A stretch of 29,839 nt of DNA, taken from NCBI GenBank assembly GCA_050117725.1, contig JASFME010000002.1, positions 1 through 29,839 on the forward strand, in the 5' to 3' direction. The position numbers were made by a program, and so were the translations under genes. The stretch comes from JASFJH01 sp050117725. GTDB taxonomy: Bacteria; Pseudomonadota; Gammaproteobacteria; AKS1. The notes beneath the pieces are model-generated. The model saw only the letters and a program-made list of their open reading frames with translations, did no database searches and was not told where the DNA came from. Positions 8,127 to 15,216 of this stretch are shown piece by piece (the first letter of the stretch is position 1; every line of letters starts with the position of its first letter).

Positions 8127-9374
8127 ATGCGTTTGTTGTGTCTGATAGTTTGCCTGCTCAGTCTGCCCGTGTTGGCGGCGGATACACGCACGTTTGAAAC
8201 CGCCGGGGGTGAAGTCAGTTACAGCCACTATCCGGCGCAAGGCAATCGTCTGTTTATCTGGGTCGCACCGGAGGCCGGTTTGCAGGACAGCGAACGCGAG
8301 GCCGCGGCACAACTCGCGCAAGACTATGCTGTCGAGGTCTGGTACCCCGATTTGTTCGAGGCCAACTTCCTGCCGATCGTGCAAAGCAGCATGGATCGCA
8401 TACCGGCCGTGCAACTGGCTGACTTGTTGCAGTCAGCCACCCGTACTGACAAGCAGGTGTACTTTGTCACAAGTGGACGCGGCGCCATTCCGGTGTTGCG
8501 CGGCATACGCCTGTGGCAGCAGGCCAATCCGGACAGTAGCCGGTTGCGCGGGGCGATCCTGCTCAGCGCGAAGTTTTTTGTGGAAACACCCGATCCGGGC
8601 CAGGCTGGCGAGCTCATGCCCATCACGAGCGCAAGCAACCTGCCACTGTTTGTTATGCAGCCGGACAAGTCACCGTGGTGGTGGAAGCTTGAAACAACCA
8701 TCTCCGCGCTGGAACGCGGCGGCAGTCATGTCTTCATAAAGCGCTTGCCGGGTGTACGCGACCGGTTTTATTACCGTCCCGATGCCACGACACAGGAACG
8801 CGCCCTGGCCAGGCGTTTGCCGGCGCTCCTTGTCGAGGCCGCACAACTGCTTGATACCCAGCAGGCCGCGCGTACTGCGGTGGGCACGACGCTTGTAGAA
8901 AAGGCCGCGCCGGAGGGCAAGAAGGAACGCGTCCTGCAACGCTATGAGGGCAACCCGCTGCCGCCGCCACTTGATCTGAATAACCTGGCGGGCCAGGCGC
9001 GTGGCCTGGATGATTACCGGGGCAAGGTGGTGCTCGTCAACTTCTGGGCCACGTGGTGCCCACCGTGCGTGCATGAAATGCCGTCAATGCAACGCTTGCA
9101 GGATGGCTTCAAGGACAGACCGTTCACGATCCTCGCCGTGAACATGGCCGAGGACGAAGCCACCATCAACACCTTCCTGCGCGAAAAGGTTAGTGTCAAT
9201 TTCCCGATCCTGCTCGATAGTAACGGTGTCGCATTGCGCGACTGGGGCGTGTTTGCCTTTCCCACCTCGTACGTACTCGATAAACAGGGCCGGATTCGTT
9301 ATGCCCTGTTCGGTAGCCGCGACTGGGATACGCCGGATGTGATCGAGGTGATTGAAAGCTTGATTGATGAATGA
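8127..9374 (+). CDS. Secreted fusion protein: unrecognised alpha/beta-type N-terminal region plus TlpA-like thioredoxin domain
   Basis: The protein has 415 residues. Residues 1-18 are a signal peptide (hydrophobic core LLCLIVCLLSLP, probable cut after VLA or VLAA), so it should be periplasmic. Residues 19-250 look like a Rossmann or alpha/beta-hydrolase-type fold by alternation: LFIWVAPEAGL, VEVWYPDLFEANFL, QVYFVTSGRGAIPVLRG, LRGAILLSA. The usual nucleophile elbow GxSxG is replaced by SGRGA (116-120), so ordinary hydrolase chemistry is doubtful. Residues 280-415 are a TlpA/ResA thioredoxin domain with WCPPC at 310-314 and the cis-Pro in FPTSY (379). Such domains reduce or isomerise periplasmic disulfides, for example in cytochrome c maturation. 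I do not recognise the N-terminal family. It follows the HD-GYP gene by 45 bases with no clear Shine-Dalgarno. Confidence 0.85.
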   Translation: MRLLCLIVCLLSLPVLAADTRTFETAGGEVSYSHYPAQGNRLFIWVAPEAGLQDSEREAAAQLAQDYAVEVWYPDLFEANFLPIVQSSMDRIPAVQLADLLQSATRTDKQVYFVTSGRGAIPVLRGIRLWQQANPDSSRLRGAILLSAKFFVETPDPGQAGELMPITSASNLPLFVMQPDKSPWWWKLETTISALERGGSHVFIKRLPGVRDRFYYRPDATTQERALARRLPALLVEAAQLLDTQQAARTAVGTTLVEKAAPEGKKERVLQRYEGNPLPPPLDLNNLAGQARGLDDYRGKVVLVNFWATWCPPCVHEMPSMQRLQDGFKDRPFTILAVNMAEDEATINTFLREKVSVNFPILLDSNGVALRDWGVFAFPTSYVLDKQGRIRYALFGSRDWDTPDVIEVIESLIDE

Positions 9375-9401
9375 GGCGTAAAGTCTGGTATCGTTGATTC
9401 A

Positions 9402-9469
9402 GACAGGATTGACATGATTAACAGGATAAATTGTTCATTTCTAATTATGTCAATTCTGTTCATCCTGTC
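9402..9469. repeat. Long imperfect hairpin with arms built from 9-base units
   Basis: Each 26-base arm (9402-9427 and 9444-9469) is made of three related units of the form ACAGGATT plus one or two bases (ACAGGATTG, ACATGATTA, ACAGGATAA on the left). The arms match at 19 of 26 positions, and G-U pairs raise this to about 22 in RNA. The ends GACAGGAT and ATCCTGTC are perfect. I recall similar ACAGGATT-type intergenic repeats in other proteobacterial genomes, but cannot search here. It lies between two plus-strand genes and lacks a T tract on the plus strand. Confidence 0.7.
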
Positions 9470-9524
9470 AAAAATGTTTGTTGGTTGTGTGATAATCAAG
9501 CAATAAGACCAGAGGGAGGAGGTC

Positions 9525-10055
9525 ATGTTCTCGACAAGAACGAGTGTATTACCCATCATCTTTTGTATTGCCGCAGCACTGTCGGCCTGTAGCACACAGG
9601 AAAAGAAAGCAGAAAAACCGGCGCCTGAACCGGTACAACAGGTAAAAACCGCACCGCCGGTAAAAACAGCACCTGTCAAACCGAAGCTGTCAAAAAGAGA
9701 TCGGATGATGCGCGTTGCATTGCAGATGCGCGGCAAGCCGTATCGCTACAGCGGCGCGACACCTGCAGGTTTTGATGCAAGTGGGCTTGTGTATTACAGC
9801 TACAAGGAAGTCGGTTTGATCGCACCACGTGAATTCAGGGCGCAATTTGAGCAAAGCAGGCCGGTGCCAAAAGACAGGATTCGTCCCGGTGATCTCGTGT
9901 TCTTCGCACTCGGTACCGACAAACCAAATCATGTCGGTATCTACCTTGGTACCAACAAGTTTATGCATGCCCCGCCGACACATACGAAGGTGATCCTGTC
10001 GGACATCCGCTCGAAGAAATGGGCCGACGTGCTCGTTCGTGGCGGAAGGCTATAA
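9525..10055 (+). CDS. NlpC/P60-like lipoprotein lacking the catalytic cysteine
   Basis: The 176-residue protein has a signal sequence ending in the lipobox LSAC (C22), so it should be lipid-anchored in the envelope. Residues 23-55 are a Lys/Pro/Ala-rich linker. Residues 58-176 are an NlpC/P60 domain: MRGKPYRYSGATPAGFDASG, then GDLVFF, NHVGIYLG with H136, and FMHAP with H148. In active enzymes, the motif is GFDCSGLV. Here Ala (GCA, 9777-9779) replaces the nucleophilic Cys at residue 85, while the two His positions remain. Peptidoglycan endopeptidase activity is therefore not expected; a binding or regulatory role is an inference. Strong ribosome site AGGAGG at 9517-9522. Both sides of the gene carry hairpin repeats. 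Confidence 0.88.
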   Translation: MFSTRTSVLPIIFCIAAALSACSTQEKKAEKPAPEPVQQVKTAPPVKTAPVKPKLSKRDRMMRVALQMRGKPYRYSGATPAGFDASGLVYYSYKEVGLIAPREFRAQFEQSRPVPKDRIRPGDLVFFALGTDKPNHVGIYLGTNKFMHAPPTHTKVILSDIRSKKWADVLVRGGRL

Positions 10056-10060
10056 AATTC

Positions 10061-10117
10061 TGATCGATGATCGCGGATTGATGATCGGAAAACCTTCATC
10101 AATCATAAATCATCAAT
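10061..10117. repeat. Inverted repeat with 14-base internal period; possible bidirectional terminator
   Basis: GATTGATGA (10076-10084) and TCATCAATC (10096-10104) form a perfect 9-bp stem with an 11-base loop. Each side also repeats at 14 bases: GATGATCG at 10066 and 10080, CATCAAT at 10097 and 10111. The element fills the gap between the convergent NlpC-like gene and hemF and touches the hemF stop codon. There is no long T tract. Confidence 0.55.
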
Positions 10118-11028
10118 TACCCCAGCCAGTCGTGCGGTTGTAAATAGTTGTCGTACAGCTCCGCTTCCGGTGATCCCGGCTCCGGTGACCAGTTGTAGCG
10201 CCACTTCACGAGTGGCGGCAGGGACATGAGGATCGACTCGGTACGGCCGCCGGTCTGCAGGCCGAACAGCGTGCCGCGATCGAACACGAGGTTGAATTCA
10301 ACGTAACGGCCCCGCCGGTAAAGCTGGAAGTCACGTTCACGATCACTGTACGGGATGTCCTTGCGGCGTGCGACGATCGGCTGGTAGGCGGGAATGTAGT
10401 GATCACCGACACTGCGCATAAAGGCAAAGCTCTGTTCAAAGCCCGGTTCGTTCAGGTCGTCGAAGAACAGCCCGCCGACGCCGCGCGTTTCATTGCGGTG
10501 CTTGAGGAAGAAGTATTCATCGCACCATTTTTTGTAACGCGGGTAGACATCCGCACCGAACGGTTCACAGGCCGCTTTCGCGGTCTCGTGCCAGTGGATG
10601 ACATCCTCGCGGAACGGGTAGTAGGGCGTCAGGTCAAAGCCGCCACCGAACCACCAGATCGGGGCTTCACCGTCCTTCTCGGCGATAAAGAAGCGTACAT
10701 TCGCGTGCGAAGTCGGCACGTACGGGTTGTGTGGATGGATGACGAGTGACACGCCCATGGCCTGGAAGCTGCGGCCGGCCAGTTCCGGGCGTTGTGCCGT
10801 AGCCGAGGCCGGCAGGCTGTCACCGAACACATGCGAGAAGTTGATCCCGGCCTGCTCGAAGACCTTGCCGTTGGTCAGTACGCGGGTACGACCACCGCCA
10901 CCCTGTTCGCGCTGCCAGTTATCCTCGGCGAAGCGCACCCCTCCGTCTTCTTCCTCGATGGCAGTGCAGATGCGGTCCTGCAGGTCGAGCAGGTAGGTCC
11001 TGACGGCGTTTATGTCCGGTTGGCTCAT
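10117..11028 (-). CDS. hemF: Oxygen-dependent coproporphyrinogen-III oxidase
   Basis: HemF converts coproporphyrinogen III to protoporphyrinogen IX with O2, a late step of haem synthesis in the cytoplasm. The 303-residue length fits the family (about 300). Family blocks are complete: NWQREQGGGGRTRVL (37-51), the His-rich VIHPHNPYVPTSHAN (96-110), WWFGGGFDLTPYYP (125-138), RGVGGLFFDD (182-191) and a C-terminal YRRGRYVEFNLVFDRGTLFGLQTGGR segment. I chose ATG 11028 (MSQPDINAVR). The frame extends upstream only to a TTG that would add 11 atypical residues. Dependence on O2 indicates aerobic growth; an anaerobic HemN is not in the window. The gene follows tsaC with a 104-base gap that holds a promoter candidate. 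Confidence 0.95.
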   Translation of the reverse strand: MSQPDINAVRTYLLDLQDRICTAIEEEDGGVRFAEDNWQREQGGGGRTRVLTNGKVFEQAGINFSHVFGDSLPASATAQRPELAGRSFQAMGVSLVIHPHNPYVPTSHANVRFFIAEKDGEAPIWWFGGGFDLTPYYPFREDVIHWHETAKAACEPFGADVYPRYKKWCDEYFFLKHRNETRGVGGLFFDDLNEPGFEQSFAFMRSVGDHYIPAYQPIVARRKDIPYSDRERDFQLYRRGRYVEFNLVFDRGTLFGLQTGGRTESILMSLPPLVKWRYNWSPEPGSPEAELYDNYLQPHDWLG

Positions 11029-11063
11029 CGTGTGTTGATACCCGTGTGTTGCAAAGGCCAACC

Positions 11064-11092
11064 AGTGTATTGGATTTGCTGCGCTCTGGAAA
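11064..11092 (-). promoter_or_regulatory. Candidate sigma-70 promoter for hemF
   Basis: On the minus strand TTTCCA (11087-11092) and TACACT (11064-11069) are spaced by exactly 17 bases, each 4/6 to consensus. The predicted transcription start lies about 28 bases before the hemF ATG. No other evidence. Confidence 0.35.
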
Positions 11093-11132
11093 ACCCGCTT
11101 TCGCGATCAATACTCTTCAATCAGCCATTTGC

Positions 11133-11687
11133 TCAGGCGCGCAGGATTTTGTTGCTGCGCGCGTCACGAATCGTGCTGGGTTTGACGGCTCCCCCGGTAC
11201 GACCATGCAGGATAACGTCAATGCGGGCGTTGAAGCGCGTGCGGACTTCGAGCGCAGTGCGGGCAGGACGCTGCCCTGCGAGGTTGGCACTGCTCGACAC
11301 GAGCGCGCCGCCGAAAGCATCACACAGGGTGGCCATGAGCGGGTGCGCCGTGACCCTGACCGCCAGCGTGTCGTGTGTGCCGGTCAGCCAGGCCGGTGTA
11401 TCCTCGCGGGCAGGCCACAGCCAGGTGTGCGGGCCGGGCCAGCTTTGCAGTACGCGTTCGCGGGCAGGCTTCGCTAACGGGCCGAGGTAGGGTTCGAGTT
11501 GGCGGAAATTGCTGGCCACAAGGATCAGGCCCTTGTGCACGGGGCGTTGCTTGAGTGCCAGCAGGGTGTGCACGGCATCGGCATTGAGCGGATCACAACT
11601 GAGGCCGTAGACAGCCTCGGTCGGGCAGGCGACGATGCCGCCAGCATGCAGCACGGCTACGGCACGGTGCAGCGGCCAGGCGCGCAT
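11133..11687 (-). CDS. tsaC: Threonylcarbamoyl-AMP synthase (TsaC/YrdC, Sua5 family)
   Basis: TsaC makes threonylcarbamoyl-AMP from threonine, bicarbonate and ATP, the first step of the t6A modification at position 37 of ANN-decoding tRNAs. The 184-residue protein is the short TsaC form without the Sua5 C-terminal domain. Motifs are GGIVACPTEAVYGLSCDP (16-33), LALKQRPVHKGLIL (43-56) and the nucleotide-binding SSSANLAGQ (131-139). ATG 11687 lies 5 bases after the purE stop, so purE and tsaC should be one transcript. The same neighbourhood with hemF downstream is found in other gammaproteobacteria. Confidence 0.94.
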   Translation of the reverse strand: MRAWPLHRAVAVLHAGGIVACPTEAVYGLSCDPLNADAVHTLLALKQRPVHKGLILVASNFRQLEPYLGPLAKPARERVLQSWPGPHTWLWPAREDTPAWLTGTHDTLAVRVTAHPLMATLCDAFGGALVSSSANLAGQRPARTALEVRTRFNARIDVILHGRTGGAVKPSTIRDARSNKILRA

Positions 11688-11692
11688 GCAGC

Positions 11693-12193
11693 TCAGCCTT
11701 TCAGCTTGTCCATGAGGCCATCGTTTTTCGCGATCACCTCGGCGGCATTTTTCTCACGTGCGGTCTTGATTCTGGCCGCGATGTCAGCATCGGAGATGGC
11801 CAGCATTTGCGCCGCAAGCCAGCCAGCATTTTTTGCCCCGGCCTTGCCGATCGCCACGCAGGCAACCGGGATACCGCCGGGCATCTGCGCGGTCGACAGC
11901 AGTGCATCCATACCCTGTAACGGCCCGGCATCGATCGGCACGCCGATCACGGGCTTCGTGGTCAGACCGGCGACGGTCCCGGCAAGATGTGCAGCCATGC
12001 CGGCCGCGGCGATGAACACGACACAGCCGCGCTTTTCTGCATCATGCACAAATTCGCGGGTAGCAGCCGGGGTACGGTGCGCAGAGGTAACACGCACCTC
12101 AAACTCGATATCGAGACTTTTCAGGACATCGATACAACCCTGCATCGTCTCCAGATCGGAATCCGATCCCATTAAAACGGCGACAAAGCTCAT
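11693..12193 (-). CDS. purE: 5-(carboxyamino)imidazole ribonucleotide mutase
   Basis: PurE class I rearranges N5-CAIR to CAIR in purine synthesis. The 166-residue protein carries all signature blocks: MGSDSD (8-13), SAHRTP with H39 (37-42), AAAGMAAHLAG (62-72) and QMPGGIPVACVAIG (103-116). A GAGGT ribosome site is 5 bases before the ATG. PurE class I needs PurK to make N5-CAIR. purK is often the next gene, but here tsaC follows directly, so purK must be elsewhere. Confidence 0.95.
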   Translation of the reverse strand: MSFVAVLMGSDSDLETMQGCIDVLKSLDIEFEVRVTSAHRTPAATREFVHDAEKRGCVVFIAAAGMAAHLAGTVAGLTTKPVIGVPIDAGPLQGMDALLSTAQMPGGIPVACVAIGKAGAKNAGWLAAQMLAISDADIAARIKTAREKNAAEVIAKNDGLMDKLKG

Positions 12194-12256
12194 ACTGACC
12201 TCATATCCTGAATCTGTAGTTAGGTAAATGCAGGGCGATTATAGACAATTTTGTCT

Positions 12257-14560
12257 TCAGGAGGCTTCTGCTTCCTCATCGTCACGCTCGAAGGGTTCGC
12301 TGTAGCCGCAATCCTTCTGCGGGCAGACCTTTTCCGTGCCGCGTTTTTTCGTGGTCTTCACGGTCAGCATCGGCCAGCCGCAGTCCGGGCACTTTTCGTC
12401 AAGCGGTTCGTTCCACACCGCGTAGGTGCAGTCCGGGTAGCGCTCGCAGGAATAGAAGACCTTGCCGTAGCGAGATTTGCGCAACAGCATGTTGCCCTTG
12501 TTGCACTCGGGGCACTTGACGCCGGTGTCTTTGGGTTTTTCGATCGGCTCGATGTATTTGCATTTCGGATAATGACTGCAGCCGATGAACTTGCCGTAAC
12601 GACCGTGCTTGACGACGAGGTCGTGATCGCACTCGGGGCATTTGCGGCCCTTGACGATTTCCTGGTCGGCCTCGTTGTCGTCGCCGTTCAGGTTACGCGC
12701 GTAATCGCACTCCGGGTAATTCATGCAACCGATGAAACGGCCGCGCCGCCCGAGGCGGATCGACAGGTCGCCACCACACTTCGGGCATTTCTCATCGATC
12801 TTTTCATGCGTGACATCGCGGCGATCCACGTTCTCCTCGGTATAGTCGACGAGTTTTTTGAACGGATCCCAGAAGTCACGCATGAGCGGCACCCAGTCTT
12901 TCTCGCCGCGCGACACGGCATCGAGATCGTCTTCCAGCAACGCGGTGAAGTCATAGTCAACATACTTGGGAAAGTAGTTGGTCAGGAAGCGGTTCACGAC
13001 ACGGCCGACATCGGTCGGGATAAAGCGGCGTTTCTCCATCTCGACGTATTCGCGGTTTTGCAGGGTCGAGATGATAGAGGCATAGGTAGATGGCCGGCCG
13101 ATGCCATGTTCTTCAAGTGCCTTGACCAGCGTCGCTTCGTTGAAGCGTGGCGGCGGCTCGGTAAAGTGTTGCTCGGGACGAATCTTTTCCAGTGTCACGC
13201 TGTCGCCCTCTTCCATCGGTGGCAACAGTTTCTCATCTTCTTCACCGGCCTTTTCATCATCCTTGCCTTCCTGGTAGACGGCGATAAAACCGGGATCGAC
13301 GATGGTCGAACCATTGGCGCGGAAGATGCCGGCATCACCGGCGGCCAGATCGGCGGCAACCGTATCGATGGTGGCATGGATCATCTGGCAGGCAATGGTG
13401 CGCTTCCAGATCAGCGAATAGAGTTTGAACTGTTCGGCGCTCAGGTGTTTCTTGATGGATACCGGGTCACGTTCCGCCGAGGTCGGGCGGATGGCCTCAT
13501 GCGCCTCCTGGGCATTCTTCGCCTTGGTTTTGTAGACGCGTGGTTCCTTCGGCACGTTTTGTTTGCCATAACGCGAGCTGATCACACTGCGGATTTCCTC
13601 GAGTGCATCGTTGGCCAGCGTCACCGAGTCAGTACGCATATAGGTAATCAGACCCACTGCGCCATCACCTGTATCGATACCTTCATACAGTTGCTGCGCA
13701 ATCCGCATGGTGCGCTGCGCGGTAAAGCCCAGCTTGCGCGAGGCCTCCTGTTGCAGGGTTGAAGTGGTAAACGGCGCCGCCGGGTTACGCTTGCGTTGTT
13801 TCTTTTCGATCTTCGCGACAAGCAGCTTGCCATTCGCCGCCTTGCTCAGCTCAGCTTCGGCCTTGTGGGCCTGGTCTGTGCTGGTGATGCTGAATTGTGA
13901 CAGCTTCTTGCCCTGGTATTGTTGCAACTTGGCGGAAAAGCCCTTCTTGCCCACCTTCGTATCAGCCTCGATGGTCCAGTATTCACGCGGCTTGAATTTC
14001 TCGATCTCTTCCTCGCGCTCGACGATCATACGCAGCGCCGGGCTTTGCACACGGCCGGCAGACAGGCCGCGGCGGATCTTCTTCCACAACAGCGGCGAGA
14101 GGTTGAAACCCACCAGGTAGTCGAGGGCGCGGCGTGCCTGTTGCGAATTGATCAGGTCCATCGACAGTTCGCGTGGGTGTTGAATTGCGTCCTGGATCGC
14201 GCGCTTGGTGATTTCATGGAACACGACGCGACCGACTGTTTTTCCTTCCAGCAGTTTGCGCTGCTTGAGCATTTCGTACAGGTGCCAGGAGATCGCTTCA
14301 CCTTCGCGATCCGGGTCAGTCGCGAGCCACAGGGCATCGGCTTTTTTCAGCGCCTTGGCGATCGCATCGACATGCTTCTGGTTTTTTTCAATTGGCTGGT
14401 AGTTCATGGCAAAGCCATGCGCCGTATCCACTGCACCTTCTTTTGGTTTCAGGTCACGCACGTGGCCATACGAGGCAAGCACCTGGTAGTCCTTGCCGAG
14501 ATATTTATTGATCGTCTTGGCCTTGGCCGGCGATTCAACGATGACGAGATTTTTTGCCAT
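12257..14560 (-). CDS. topA: DNA topoisomerase I (type IA)
   Basis: TopA relaxes negative supercoils by single-strand passage. The 767-residue enzyme starts at ATG 14560 (MAKNLVIVESPAKAKTI); the upstream in-frame extension is not family-like. The TOPRIM domain shows E9 and the TDPDREGE block (81-88, D82, D84, E86). The active-site tyrosine is Y307 in LITYMRTDS. The C-terminal region has four Cys4 zinc ribbons, starting near residues 592, 641, 683 and 724 (CPKCGGD, CPECDHD, CPECNKG, CPDCGWP). The tail is acidic. In E. coli the smg-adjacent yrdD is only a topA-like zinc-finger remnant, whereas here the full enzyme occupies the place between smg and purE-tsaC. Confidence 0.96.
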   Translation of the reverse strand: MAKNLVIVESPAKAKTINKYLGKDYQVLASYGHVRDLKPKEGAVDTAHGFAMNYQPIEKNQKHVDAIAKALKKADALWLATDPDREGEAISWHLYEMLKQRKLLEGKTVGRVVFHEITKRAIQDAIQHPRELSMDLINSQQARRALDYLVGFNLSPLLWKKIRRGLSAGRVQSPALRMIVEREEEIEKFKPREYWTIEADTKVGKKGFSAKLQQYQGKKLSQFSITSTDQAHKAEAELSKAANGKLLVAKIEKKQRKRNPAAPFTTSTLQQEASRKLGFTAQRTMRIAQQLYEGIDTGDGAVGLITYMRTDSVTLANDALEEIRSVISSRYGKQNVPKEPRVYKTKAKNAQEAHEAIRPTSAERDPVSIKKHLSAEQFKLYSLIWKRTIACQMIHATIDTVAADLAAGDAGIFRANGSTIVDPGFIAVYQEGKDDEKAGEEDEKLLPPMEEGDSVTLEKIRPEQHFTEPPPRFNEATLVKALEEHGIGRPSTYASIISTLQNREYVEMEKRRFIPTDVGRVVNRFLTNYFPKYVDYDFTALLEDDLDAVSRGEKDWVPLMRDFWDPFKKLVDYTEENVDRRDVTHEKIDEKCPKCGGDLSIRLGRRGRFIGCMNYPECDYARNLNGDDNEADQEIVKGRKCPECDHDLVVKHGRYGKFIGCSHYPKCKYIEPIEKPKDTGVKCPECNKGNMLLRKSRYGKVFYSCERYPDCTYAVWNEPLDEKCPDCGWPMLTVKTTKKRGTEKVCPQKDCGYSEPFERDDEEAEAS

Positions 14561-14580
14561 ATCCTGAATAATCGTTACTG

Positions 14581-14608
14581 TTAGTAATAAATAAAAGCCG
14601 GTAGTCAA
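14581..14608 (-). promoter_or_regulatory. Weak promoter candidate for topA
   Basis: On the minus strand TTGACT (14603-14608; 5/6) is followed after 16 bases by TACTAA (14581-14586; 3/6). The -35 overlaps the end of the smg terminator's T-rich tail. topA ATG is 20 bases downstream of the -10. Confidence 0.3.
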
Positions 14609-14611
14609 TAA

Positions 14612-14635
14612 AAGGCGGGATCCCTGTCCCGCCTT
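14612..14635 (-). terminator. Rho-independent terminator after smg
   Basis: AAGGCGGGA (14612-14620) and TCCCGCCTT (14627-14635) form a perfect 9-bp GC-rich stem with a 6-base loop. On the minus strand the stem is followed by the T-rich tail TTTATTGACT (the last stem T makes TTTTATT). It is correctly oriented to end smg transcription before topA. Confidence 0.75.
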
Positions 14636-14662
14636 ATATCAACTTAAGCCAATTTTTTTCAA

Positions 14663-14694
14663 ATGAGAACCCCGTTGTGTTAACGGCGTCTCAT
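14663..14694. repeat. Interrupted inverted repeat in the smg-topA gap
   Basis: ATGAGA (14663-14668) pairs with TCTCAT (14689-14694), and inside CCGTT (14672-14676) pairs with AACGG (14682-14686), separated by a small internal loop. No T tract is present; the role is unknown. It lies in the smg 3' region, before the main terminator. Confidence 0.4.
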
Positions 14695-14736
14695 CTACAG
14701 GATTTTTAAAGGGGAAATCAGCGGGGTAGCCGGCGC

Positions 14737-15216
14737 TCAGTGGAACTGCCCGGCAGTTTCCTCGAAGACAAAATCCTCCATCCATGCATAGGCCGCTTCC
14801 TGTCCCGGCTGGTTGAACAGCACCATAAGCACGACCCACTTGATCAAATCCGTGTCTATTTCGTCACTGCCAAGCGCCATGACGCGATCGATGACAAGCT
14901 CGCGGCTATGGTGATCAAGCACGCCGGTCTGTTCGAGGAACAACAGCAGGCCACGGCATTCCACATCAAGGTGATCGGTTTCACGCTCGGTGAAGACGCG
15001 CACCGATGGCGTATTGTGCAGGAGCAGGGGCGTCGCGTCGCTTTGCAGCGCGGTCAGTCCTTCAATCCAGTCAAATGCACGGGAAATTTCACCTTGACGA
15101 AAGCCTGCACGTTGCAGTTCGCTTTCGAGGGAGGCCTGATCCTGGTCGATACCACTCTCATCGGCCATGTAGTTTTCAAACAGATAGACGAGTACGTCGA
15201 GTACGTTTTGTTTCAT
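14737..15216 (-). CDS. smg: Smg family protein (DUF494)
   Basis: The 159-residue, mostly helical acidic protein matches the Smg/DUF494 family (E. coli Smg has 157 residues). Typical segments are the N-terminal MKQNVLDVLVYLFENYM, GFRQGEISRAFDWIEGL (about 38-54) and the C-terminal DLIKWVVLMVLFNQPGQEAAYAWMEDFVFE. No biochemical function is established as far as I know. The gene lies between dprA and topA, as in other gammaproteobacteria, and its ATG overlaps the dprA stop (ATGA), so it is translationally coupled. A strong terminator follows. Confidence 0.93.
   Translation of the reverse strand: MKQNVLDVLVYLFENYMADESGIDQDQASLESELQRAGFRQGEISRAFDWIEGLTALQSDATPLLLHNTPSVRVFTERETDHLDVECRGLLLFLEQTGVLDHHSRELVIDRVMALGSDEIDTDLIKWVVLMVLFNQPGQEAAYAWMEDFVFEETAGQFH

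Noticed and set aside
12243..12256. Short palindrome AGACAA-TT-TTGTCT next to the topA stop
   Set aside because: Loop of only 2 bases and no T tract, so not a convincing terminator. A TATAAT-like string beside it on the purE side has no matching -35.
12251..13762. Plus-strand open frame of 503 codons
   Set aside because: It lies entirely antisense to topA, whose motifs are intact. Long antisense frames are expected from GC-rich codon use, and the translation matches no family pattern.
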